A stretch of 6,895 nt of DNA from Candidatus Uhrbacteria bacterium (GTDB taxonomy: Bacteria; Patescibacteriota; Patescibacteriia; UBA9934; UBA11717), in the NCBI GenBank assembly GCA_003509895.1, contig DOMJ01000007.1, forward strand, positions 1 through 6,895, in the 5' to 3' direction. Below, one piece after another: positions 1 to 5,189 of the stretch. The stretch's first letter is position 1. Each line of letters begins with the position of its first letter. The notes under the pieces were generated by a model. That model made no database searches and was not told where the DNA came from. It saw only the letters and a list, made by a program, of their open reading frames with translations. The position numbers were made by a program, and so were the translations under genes.

Positions 1-600
1 CCATGTTGCGCCGCTTCCACCTCCCAAAACAAGCAGCGTCTTTCGGTCTGCACGCAATCCAAATTTGAGTAGCGCCCGCTCACGCGACCCCTGCAACATA
101 CTCGCACGTACCGCGTTCCCCGTCACTTCTGTTTTATGCGCAGAGAAAGCATCCTTACTCGCATCAAACGTCACAGAAATCTTTGTTGCAAATCGTGCCA
201 TGATTTTATTAGCCAATCCGGGAAGCAGGTCCTGCTGATGAACCCAGCTACGAATTCCTTTGAGTCGTCCCAACACAACAAGCGGCACACTCACGTATCC
301 GCCTGCCGTCACAATCACATCCGGCTGCTCAATTTTAAGAACATTCCAGGCCTCCACGAATGCGTAGACGAGTCGAAAAGGAACCGTAACCCAATAAAAA
401 GAAACATACCGTGGCATTTTCACGCTTGCAATAGAAATAAAACGAATATCTTGCGACGTAACAAGACTCGCCTCGGGACCATGCACTGTTCCAACCCACA
501 CAAGATCCACGGGCTCATTCTGTGCACGCCAATATTCCACGAGTCCGAGTAATGGTGTAACGGGGCCAAGCGTTCCGCCTCCGGACAACAGAATCTTCAT
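1..600 (-). CDS. murG: MurG, lipid II-forming GlcNAc transferase (N-terminal half, cut by window edge)
   Basis: This is the first 200 codons of a family GT28 glycosyltransferase, which adds GlcNAc from UDP-GlcNAc to lipid I at the inner face of the membrane to give lipid II. I translated it from the minus strand: ATG at 600-598 (MKILLSGGG) and open to base 1. Recognisable elements are the N-terminal glycine loop GGGTLGPVTP (7-16), PDVIVTAGGYVSVP (93-106), HQQDLLPGLANK (121-132), TGNAVR (160-165) and GGGSGA (193-198), which opens the second Rossmann domain. Most MurGs have GGTGGH, HEQN and GGSQGA at three of these places, so the protein is divergent, but the order and spacing fit the family. 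About 150-170 C-terminal residues should lie beyond the window. It follows ftsW after 44 bp and may have its own promoter in that gap. No Shine-Dalgarno motif precedes the start. Confidence 0.93.
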   Translation of the reverse strand, partial: MKILLSGGGTLGPVTPLLGLVEYWRAQNEPVDLVWVGTVHGPEASLVTSQDIRFISIASVKMPRYVSFYWVTVPFRLVYAFVEAWNVLKIEQPDVIVTAGGYVSVPLVVLGRLKGIRSWVHQQDLLPGLANKIMARFATKISVTFDASKDAFSAHKTEVTGNAVRASMLQGSRERALLKFGLRADRKTLLVLGGGSGATW

Positions 601-608
601 ATGGTGGG

Positions 609-618
609 AGTATACCAG
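609..618 (-). promoter_or_regulatory. Candidate extended -10 promoter for murG
   Basis: On the minus strand the ftsW-murG gap contains TGGTATACT: TATACT at 614-609 (5 of 6 matches to TATAAT) with an upstream TG in the extended -10 position. No good -35 hexamer is found at 16-18 bp (CTGTTT is the best). A start site about seven bases downstream would fall at 602-601, directly before the ATG at 600-598, so the mRNA would have almost no leader. This would allow murG to be transcribed separately from mraY-ftsW. It is an inference from motif and spacing only. Confidence 0.4.
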
Positions 619-644
619 AAACAAGATGAATAAACAGATGCTCT

Positions 645-1754
645 CTATTCTTGTGTGCGGTGGCGAGAAATATTCAACACAATCCCCATAGCCGACAACA
701 TCGTCACCAATGCTGTGCCACCGTAGCTAATAAAGGAGAGTGGAATCCCCGTAATGGGCATCAGTGCCAACATTGCTCCAATATTCACAAACGCTTGAAA
801 TAAAATCCACGTCATAACTCCCACAACCACAAATTGAGAGAACTTATCGGGGGCAAGTGAGGCAACGCGTAACATACGCTTTGCAAAAAAGGCATACACG
901 CCAATCATTGCCACCGTAAACAAAAATCCCAACTCCTCCGCAATCACCGCAAAAATAGAATCCCCGGCCACTTCCGGTAAATACTGAAACTTTTGACGCG
1001 AATGACCATAGCCCATGCCAAAAAAACCACCGGAGCCGATAGCCAAAAGCGCTTGATTAATATGGTACCCAACGCCTTGAGGGTCCAACTCCGGATGCAG
1101 GAACGTTGTAAATCGTGCCGCACGATACGGCGCCAAGCGAATCAACAAGAAAAAGAGCGCCGCGCCTCCACTACCAAGCAAGAGCAAGTGTGGCCAAGGG
1201 GCACCGGCAACAAAGTAGACCGCCAACGCGATCATCACAATAACGGCCATCGTTCCAATATCCGGCTGTAAAATCATGAGAAGCATGATAATACCGAGGA
1301 CGCTCACAAACGGAATAAGTCCGGTGTTTGCATCCTTCACACCCGCATCGGCTCGTCGTTCAAACCAAGCAGCCAAATAGAGTAAAAAAGTCAGCTTAAC
1401 AATCTCCGCCGGCTGGAAACTAAACCCACCGATTGCAATCCAACTATGTGCTGTTCCAAAATCCGCACCAACTCCCGGAATAAAAACCAGAATGAGTAAA
1501 ACAATGGATACAATCAACAGGATTCCCGCCATCTTGCGCCAAAACGTAAACGGAATACATGACATAATAAACATCCCCAATAGGCCGGGCGTAACACCAT
1601 ACAAAAGTTGATGCTTAACAAACCAATAGGTATCGCCAAATTGTTCAAACCCGAGAGGACCGGAAGCGCTCATTAACATCGCCAGTCCAAAAAGGAGCAA
1701 CCCGCCAACGAGTGCCAACAAGACAAAGTCAACCGAGTACATTGGTTTACTCAT
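645..1754 (-). CDS. ftsW: FtsW, septal peptidoglycan polymerase (SEDS family)
   Basis: This 369-residue polytopic SEDS glycosyltransferase polymerises lipid II into glycan strands at the division septum, together with a class B penicillin-binding protein. Family features are HSWIAIGGFSFQPAEIVKL (103-121), LQPDIGTM (162-169), the long loop ending in LAIGSGGFFGMGYGHSRQKF (237-256), LPEVAGDSIFAVIAEE (259-274), which holds the essential aspartate D265, and PITGIPLSFISYGG (333-346). The length and roughly ten hydrophobic segments match FtsW or RodA. I call FtsW because it sits between mraY and murG, and because HSWIAIGGFSFQP and SRQKFQYLPE are FtsW-like. It starts three bases after the mraY stop, so the two are surely cotranscribed. 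murD, which often lies between them, is absent. No ribosome binding site is evident, only an AT-rich spacer. Confidence 0.95.
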   Translation of the reverse strand: MSKPMYSVDFVLLALVGGLLLFGLAMLMSASGPLGFEQFGDTYWFVKHQLLYGVTPGLLGMFIMSCIPFTFWRKMAGILLIVSIVLLILVFIPGVGADFGTAHSWIAIGGFSFQPAEIVKLTFLLYLAAWFERRADAGVKDANTGLIPFVSVLGIIMLLMILQPDIGTMAVIVMIALAVYFVAGAPWPHLLLLGSGGAALFFLLIRLAPYRAARFTTFLHPELDPQGVGYHINQALLAIGSGGFFGMGYGHSRQKFQYLPEVAGDSIFAVIAEELGFLFTVAMIGVYAFFAKRMLRVASLAPDKFSQFVVVGVMTWILFQAFVNIGAMLALMPITGIPLSFISYGGTALVTMLSAMGIVLNISRHRTQE

Positions 1755-1757
1755 GGT

Positions 1758-2819
1758 TTAAAATAATCCCATGTCCAGAAGGGCGACCGCCACACCAAGC
1801 GTAGATGCCACAATAGAAATAACCCAGGCACGCATCACAATTTTCGGTTCCGGCCAGCCAATGGCTTCAAAGTGATGATGAATGGGAGTAGACAAGAAGA
1901 TTTTCTTTCCCTTACGCAATTTTTTTGACGTCAGCTGTACAAGAACGGACAAAGATTCCAAAACGAGAACAATACCGATCAGCGGCAAAAGCAAGGCCAT
2001 GTTTGTAAGCATTGCCACGACCCCCAAGGTAACGCCAAGCGCCATAGCACCGGTATCTCCCATAAAAAACCGTGCAGGATAAATGTTAAACCACAAAAAC
2101 GCCAAAAGCGCACCCACGATGGCAAAACAAAACGCAGCAAGCTCAAATTTACCTTGAGCAAGAGCGATCGCCCCAAAAGCACCAAAAGAGGTCATCAACG
2201 TTCCCCCTGCCAACCCATCTAACCCGTCCGTTTCATTGACAGAAAACGACGTTGCTACAATCACAAAGATAAAAATGGGAATATAGAGCCACCCCACAGC
2301 AAAATCCCCAACAAAAGGCACGTGGAATAAATCCCAATCCAATTTTGCATAAAACCACCAAGCACCAATGGCGGCAATAACCGTATAGATGCCAAGACGT
2401 TCCTTCATACTCAATCCACCCCCGTGCGGTCCAATCTTTTTTACATTCATCCAATCATCAACCAACCCAACAAGGGCCGATGCAACAAAGGCCCCTAACG
2501 GCAATAACGTTTGGGAACGAGTCAAAAAACTAAAGTGTCCAGCAACGGAGTCCGGAAAAAATAGATGGATGATTAATAAGACGGTTGACACAACAAGCAC
2601 CGTAATCCAAATAAGCATACCGCCCATCGTGGGTGTTCCCGCTTTCTTGGCGTGCAGTTTTGAAAAGATAGGCGTCCCGGATGCGCTCCTGATTGTTTTG
2701 CCGATTTTTAATTTATAGAGGGCATTGGTGAGTAACGGCGTCCAAGCAATTGCAACAACAAAGGTTAATGCCGCAATAAGGATAAGACGAATAACTTGAA
2801 AGGCTTCCATACTAGGCAT
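1758..2819 (-). CDS. mraY: MraY, phospho-MurNAc-pentapeptide translocase
   Basis: This 353-residue integral membrane enzyme transfers phospho-MurNAc-pentapeptide from UDP to undecaprenyl phosphate, making lipid I. Motifs are KAGTPTMGG (59-67), the magnesium/catalytic pair D121-D122 in VGLVDDW, NETDGLDGLAGG (195-206), NIYPARFFMGDTGA (245-258), and the histidine motif TPIHHHFEAIGWPE (311-324). About ten hydrophobic helices and the length are as usual for the family. The active-site loop has Glu196 where a hydrophobic residue is common (NLTDGLDG). The ATG at 2819 overlaps the upstream gene by 8 bp; a second ATG at 2810 (Met4, MEAFQVI) would leave a 1-bp gap and is equally plausible. No Shine-Dalgarno is present, so coupling to translation of the upstream gene is likely. 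ftsW follows after 3 bp. Confidence 0.97.
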   Translation of the reverse strand: MPSMEAFQVIRLILIAALTFVVAIAWTPLLTNALYKLKIGKTIRSASGTPIFSKLHAKKAGTPTMGGMLIWITVLVVSTVLLIIHLFFPDSVAGHFSFLTRSQTLLPLGAFVASALVGLVDDWMNVKKIGPHGGGLSMKERLGIYTVIAAIGAWWFYAKLDWDLFHVPFVGDFAVGWLYIPIFIFVIVATSFSVNETDGLDGLAGGTLMTSFGAFGAIALAQGKFELAAFCFAIVGALLAFLWFNIYPARFFMGDTGAMALGVTLGVVAMLTNMALLLPLIGIVLVLESLSVLVQLTSKKLRKGKKIFLSTPIHHHFEAIGWPEPKIVMRAWVISIVASTLGVAVALLDMGLF

Positions 2820-3186
2820 TTAGGACAAGAACAAAAAAGAGCGCAAGCACCGTAAAGAGAGCAACACACAGAGCGGATATGACCAACGTGTACTCCAAGA
2901 GTTTTGACTGTTTGCGAACCCAAGAAGCGAGGAGCGTATTGACGATCAACACGACCGTCGCAAAACCCGGGAAGAACAAGGAGACATACCAAGGTCCGGC
3001 ATAATCAACTCCAAGATGCACATTATAATGCAACGGCAATAACGCACCCGGTGCAACAACGTTTTTTAATTTCCAATACGGGATCGTCCAGGCAATCACG
3101 AGAACAAAAAATGTCAGCACAAAAAACAAACGTCTTTCTCCGCGTGGAGCTATTAATTCTACAAAACTACGCATGTTCATACACAT
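2812..3186 (-). CDS. Uncharacterised three-helix membrane protein upstream of mraY
   Basis: I do not know a named function for this 124-residue protein. It has three predicted membrane helices at about 20-38, 68-88 and 98-122, with a polar loop between the first two that carries a distinctive motif, PLHYNVHLGVDYAGPWY (51-67). A basic stretch (RGERR, 15-19) precedes helix 1, and WVRKQSK (89-95) lies between helices 2 and 3, so the motif loop probably faces outside by the positive-inside rule. From memory, small proteins with an LHYN...G.D..G.W loop recur in Patescibacteria; I cannot verify this here. It overlaps the NifU-like gene upstream and mraY downstream (8 bp), so it is embedded in the wall-precursor operon. 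In-frame ATGs at 3186, 3180 and 3174 are all possible starts, and no Shine-Dalgarno decides between them. The coding is real by context, but the function is unknown. Confidence 0.85.
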   Translation of the reverse strand: MCMNMRSFVELIAPRGERRLFFVLTFFVLVIAWTIPYWKLKNVVAPGALLPLHYNVHLGVDYAGPWYVSLFFPGFATVVLIVNTLLASWVRKQSKLLEYTLVISALCVALFTVLALFFVLVLNA

Positions 3187-3415
3187 TGGTCACGCAACGC
3201 ACCTCCGGCACGTGTTCTTTTAATAAACTCTCTATTCCCATCTTGAGTGTCATGCCTGCCATTGGGCACCCTTTACACGTCCCTGTGAGCGACACCTGCA
3301 CTTCGCCGGTATCCGGGCTAAACCCAACAAACGTAATGTTCCCCGCATGCAGAGCAAGACGAGGTCGGATGATCTCTAGTACCTCCTCAATTTTGTTCTC
3401 AAGCGCCTGCGACAT
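3167..3415 (-). CDS. NifU C-terminal-domain (Nfu-type) iron-sulfur protein
   Basis: This 82-residue protein matches the C-terminal domain of NifU, also found as stand-alone Nfu/NfuA modules, which binds an Fe-S cluster at a C-x2-C motif and can pass it to target proteins. Seen in the sequence are an amphipathic N-terminal helix (NKIEEVLEIIRPRL, 7-20), a strand region, then GTCKGCPMAGMTLKMGIE (45-62) with C47 and C50, and VPEV (69-72). The usual DGGD-type turn after the first helix reads HAGN (23-26) here. I chose ATG 3415 because it puts the family's helix at the N-terminus; the frame extends upstream to a TTG at 3442, inside the upstream terminator, which is unlikely. It is the first gene after the bL27 terminator and overlaps the membrane-protein gene downstream. 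No other Fe-S assembly gene is visible, so its role next to wall genes is unclear. Confidence 0.9.
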   Translation of the reverse strand: MSQALENKIEEVLEIIRPRLALHAGNITFVGFSPDTGEVQVSLTGTCKGCPMAGMTLKMGIESLLKEHVPEVRCVTNVYEHA

Positions 3416-3421
3416 GCGGAA

Positions 3422-3450
3422 AGAATAGCGTGTTTTAAACAAAAAAACAA
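3422..3450 (-). promoter_or_regulatory. Weak candidate promoter for the NifU-mraY-ftsW unit
   Basis: The minus strand has TTGTTT (3450-3445), a 17-bp spacer, then TATTCT (3427-3422). Matches to consensus are modest: 3 of 6 in the -35 and 4 of 6 in the -10. The expected start of transcription is near 3415, the A of the chosen ATG, so the transcript would be leaderless. The -35 lies in the 3' arm and U-tract of the preceding terminator. In an AT-rich gap, chance matches of this quality are common; the position rather than the score makes it worth listing. Confidence 0.25.
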
Positions 3451-3473
3451 CCGCCTTAAGACGGTCATTTTTT
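3441..3473 (-). terminator. Intrinsic terminator after bL27
   Basis: Read on the minus strand, ACCGTC-TTAA-GGCGGT forms a 6-bp stem (one G-U) with a TTAA loop (3465-3450), followed by TG and seven Ts (3447-3441). The stem can extend outward through two wobble pairs and an A-tract (3473-3468) pairing with the T-tract, to about 14 bp. The first bases of the structure are part of the rpmA stop codon TAA (3474-3472), so terminator and coding end are fused. On the plus strand the wobble becomes a C-A mismatch, so the minus-strand direction is favoured. Confidence 0.85.
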
Positions 3474-3753
3474 ACTCAATGGGAACAATGTTTACGGAAG
3501 TGCGTGATCGCAACACGCCAATAAAGTTTGGCAGCTTGCGTGTGGTGAACTTCACCGTCCCCGCAACAACAGCATAGAGCGTGTCGTCTGCGCCGCGTCG
3601 AACGTGGTTACCCGGATGAATCTTTGTTCCACGTTGGCGGACCAAAATTTCTCCGGCATTGACAGCCTGTCCGTCGGAACGCTTTGTTCCGAGACGCTTT
3701 GACTGTGAGTCACGTCCAAGTCGGGAAGCACCACCGGCCTTTTTGTGTGCCAT
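3472..3753 (-). CDS. rpmA: 50S ribosomal protein bL27
   Basis: This 93-residue protein of the large ribosomal subunit has its N-terminal tail reaching toward the peptidyl-transferase centre. The start is typical, MAHKKAGGASRLGRDSQSKR (1-20), followed by GQAVNAGEILVRQRGTKIHPG (28-48, near-identical to the family consensus) and the beta-barrel portion. The mature-type AHKK terminus begins right after Met, so there is no cleavable N-terminal extension of the Firmicutes kind. It is slightly longer than the common 85-residue form, the extra residues being at the C-terminus (RTSVNIVPIE). The usual partner gene rplU (bL21) is not adjacent: bL9 lies upstream and a terminator directly downstream. The 184-bp upstream gap has two candidate promoters and a leader hairpin, suggesting its own regulated monocistronic unit. 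The ATG lacks a Shine-Dalgarno (GGTCCACTATG). Confidence 0.98.
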   Translation of the reverse strand: MAHKKAGGASRLGRDSQSKRLGTKRSDGQAVNAGEILVRQRGTKIHPGNHVRRGADDTLYAVVAGTVKFTTRKLPNFIGVLRSRTSVNIVPIE

Positions 3754-3778
3754 AGTGGACCAATATTACAGATTAATG

Positions 3779-3804
3779 ACGGAGGACGGCAATGCCGATT
3801 CCGT
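3779..3804 (-). promoter_or_regulatory. Leader hairpin in the bL27 5' untranslated region
   Basis: The minus-strand transcript can fold ACGGA-AT-CGGC-ATT-GCCG-TCC-TCCGT: a 5-bp outer stem (3804-3800 with 3783-3779) and a 4-bp inner stem (3797-3794 with 3790-3787), separated by a small asymmetric internal loop. It begins about 5 nt after the predicted start site and ends 25 nt before the ATG. No U-tract follows, so it is not an intrinsic terminator. It could be a ribosomal-protein-responsive or mRNA-stability element, but I recognise no known leader family. Confidence 0.45.
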
Positions 3805-3815
3805 ACAGTGACGAG

Positions 3816-3844
3816 AGTATAGCCGAAACCGGAAAAATCGTCAA
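3816..3844 (-). promoter_or_regulatory. Strong sigma70-type promoter for rpmA (proximal)
   Basis: On the minus strand TTGACG (3844-3839) is separated by exactly 17 bp from TATACT (3821-3816); each hexamer matches consensus at 5 of 6 positions. Transcription would start near 3809 and give a leader of about 55 nt containing the hairpin at 3804-3779. It is the best promoter match in the window and fits a highly expressed ribosomal protein gene. Confidence 0.65.
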
Positions 3845-3883
3845 TATCTCATTCAAAACAAAGAGATTTTAAAGAAAAAGATG

Positions 3884-3912
3884 ATTATATGGCCACAATG
3901 AGCCAATGATAA
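3884..3912 (-). promoter_or_regulatory. Second, upstream candidate promoter for rpmA (distal)
   Basis: A perfect TATAAT (3889-3884) lies 17 bp downstream of TTATCA (3912-3907; 4 of 6 to TTGACA) on the minus strand. Start of transcription would be near 3877, about 68 bp upstream of the proximal start. It lies just after the rplI stop and would let rpmA be transcribed from tandem promoters. No small ORF of note lies between the two start sites, only a four-codon-scale ATG...TGA. Confidence 0.45.
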
Positions 3913-3937
3913 AGAAAACTCACCTTCTTCACAGGCT

Positions 3938-4381
3938 CTATTTTGCCTCCACGATGATTGAAAACTCTGCCTCGTATCCACCGGGAAACTCAGCAACAAC
4001 AAGAAACGAACCTATCTCTTTAATGGGTGCAGAGAAGACCACACGTTTTGGCTTGAGTTTTACTCCCTGTTCTTGCGCAGCTTTCACCACGTCCTTTTCC
4101 GATACGGCCGCATACAGTGTACCGTCATCGTTGGCTTTTACGGCAAGGGTGAGCGTGGTTCCATCTAATTCCGCAACAGCTCTACGGGCTTGATCGTCCA
4201 CCTTCACCAACTCCCGTTCTACACGCTTTTCTTGCGCTTGCATTTTAAGCAGTGCCTCCTTGGTTGCCGGGACACCTAACGCTTGTGGAAACAGAAAGTT
4301 TTGTGCGTACCCATCACTCACATCCACAACCGCCCCCTTGTATCCCTTCCCTTTTACGTCCTTTAGTAATATCACTTTCAT
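3938..4381 (-). CDS. rplI: 50S ribosomal protein bL9
   Basis: This is a 147-residue, full-length bL9, the elongated large-subunit protein that binds 23S rRNA near the L1 stalk base and helps keep reading frame. The N-domain signature is clear: MKVILLKDVKGKGYKGAVVDV (1-21) and DGYAQNFLFPQALGVPAT (23-40, where most bacteria have YARN). A charged connecting helix runs from about 41 to 75 (KEALLKMQAQEKRVERELVK...), and the C-domain follows with LYAAVSEKDVVKAAQEQG (88-105) and PIKEIG (118-123). The usual rpsF-ssb-rpsR neighbours are missing; it stands between an EI24-like membrane protein and bL27. Some CPR groups have lost bL9, so its presence in full narrows the taxonomy. AGG five bases before the ATG is at best a weak ribosome binding site. 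Confidence 0.97.
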   Translation of the reverse strand: MKVILLKDVKGKGYKGAVVDVSDGYAQNFLFPQALGVPATKEALLKMQAQEKRVERELVKVDDQARRAVAELDGTTLTLAVKANDDGTLYAAVSEKDVVKAAQEQGVKLKPKRVVFSAPIKEIGSFLVVAEFPGGYEAEFSIIVEAK

Positions 4382-4405
4382 AGGCCTGTTATTTACAATA
4401 GTTTT

Positions 4406-4414
4406 ATCTTAACA
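4406..4414 (-). promoter_or_regulatory. Possible extended -10 promoter for rplI
   Basis: In the 64-bp gap before rplI the minus strand reads TGTTAAGAT, that is TG-N-TAAGAT with the hexamer at 4411-4406 (4 of 6 to consensus). A start near 4399 would leave an 18-nt leader. No convincing -35 is found at 16-18 bp. Read-through from the EI24-like gene is equally possible, since I see no terminator in this gap. Confidence 0.25.
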
Positions 4415-4445
4415 CATCCGGCTCTAATAGCAGAAAACGGGATCC

Positions 4446-5189
4446 TTATTTGTTGGATAGAGATTCTTGCTCCTGCACCAACAACGTTCCTGCCACGGCA
4501 GCCACGGGAGGCACAAAAATATTCACAAAAGGAATAAGTAAGCCAACAGCCTTTGCGGCACCAAGTCCCAAAACGGGCCCTAAATGCGTTAAAACCCACT
4601 TGCGTCTCTCGCCCAGCATGAGTCCCCGTCGTGCAAGTGCCGGTCCAACCGCATCTCCACCGGCCGTCACAAGAAGAACCACAAATCCCAAAACGCCACT
4701 CAAAATCTGCCCCACGACCGGGAAAAATTGCAAAAAGACCCCAATCACCACAACCGCCCCAAGCAAGAGCGCTTTTCGTGACTCCTGCGTTAGAGCAAAC
4801 CAAACTTCTCTATTCCAAGGTCGTTCAACAAAAGCCCGGTTTTCCTGCCGATCCAAACGCACACCCAACTCCTCGTAAAACGGCGCACCAATCACCTCGG
4901 CAATCATAGAAAAAAGAAAGGCGTATACCAAGAGGGCGAGGAATAGAAATATGAGATACACCATCCACGTCAACACAACAAGCCAAACGGATTCATACCC
5001 CGATCCAATGAGTCCCGGCACGACAAGCATGATCCATTTCCACACTCCGATCAGCGTACACACAAAGATCCCGAGGTTTAACAAAAGAGGAATCGTGAGT
5101 AGCCACCAGGCACCGGGCACACCAAACATCACTCTCACGCCGCGAAAGAGCAGAAAAAAGCCATCTGCCGTTTGGTGAAGGTGCTTCAT
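4446..5189 (-). CDS. EI24/CysZ-like integral membrane protein
   Basis: This 247-residue membrane protein has hydrophobic segments at about 28-58, 68-98, 138-178 (probably a hairpin) and 203-238. Family marks of the EI24 domain are MIAEVIGAPFYEELGVRLD (95-113), the RPWNRE segment that follows (123-128), FFPVVGQILSG (155-165), and the C-terminal IPFVNIFVPPVAAVAGTLL (219-237). The family includes E. coli CysZ, a sulfate transporter, and eukaryotic EI24, but most bacterial members are untested, and nothing here (no cys genes) points to sulfate. The ATG at 5189 overlaps the NUDIX stop in an ATGA arrangement, so translation is probably coupled to that gene. A 64-bp gap separates it from rplI downstream. 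The family assignment is good; the substrate is unknown. Confidence 0.85.
   Translation of the reverse strand: MKHLHQTADGFFLLFRGVRVMFGVPGAWWLLTIPLLLNLGIFVCTLIGVWKWIMLVVPGLIGSGYESVWLVVLTWMVYLIFLFLALLVYAFLFSMIAEVIGAPFYEELGVRLDRQENRAFVERPWNREVWFALTQESRKALLLGAVVVIGVFLQFFPVVGQILSGVLGFVVLLVTAGGDAVGPALARRGLMLGERRKWVLTHLGPVLGLGAAKAVGLLIPFVNIFVPPVAAVAGTLLVQEQESLSNK

Noticed and set aside
136..552. 138-codon plus-strand open frame
   Set aside because: It lies antisense to murG, whose minus-strand translation shows clear GT28 motifs; the plus-strand product is rich in His, Asn, Arg and Cys with no domain-like pattern.
3416..3442. TTG start for the NifU-like gene adding nine residues
   Set aside because: The codon falls at the end of the terminator T-tract, and the added residues have no counterpart in the domain family; ATG 3415 is preferred.
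3900..3938. Possible terminator after rplI: GAGCC (3938-3934) pairing with GGCTC (3904-3900), with an inner TGAAGAA/TTCTTTA stem
   Set aside because: The stem is interrupted, has a weak AU-rich inner part and is not followed by a U-tract; it overlaps the -35 of the distal rpmA promoter.
4393..4803. 136-codon minus-strand frame overlapping the EI24-like gene
   Set aside because: It is an out-of-frame shadow rich in Cys, Gly and Trp, fully overlapped by a well-supported membrane protein gene.
4450..4909. Two plus-strand open frames of 142 and 92 codons
   Set aside because: Both are antisense to the EI24-like gene; the Pro/Thr/Lys-rich translations are what the complement of hydrophobic GT-rich codons gives.
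5186..5189. Possible alternative genetic code (TGA as Gly, code 25)
   Set aside because: TGA ends the NUDIX gene in a classic ATGA overlap, tryptophans use TGG, and no conserved Gly is encoded by TGA in any gene seen.
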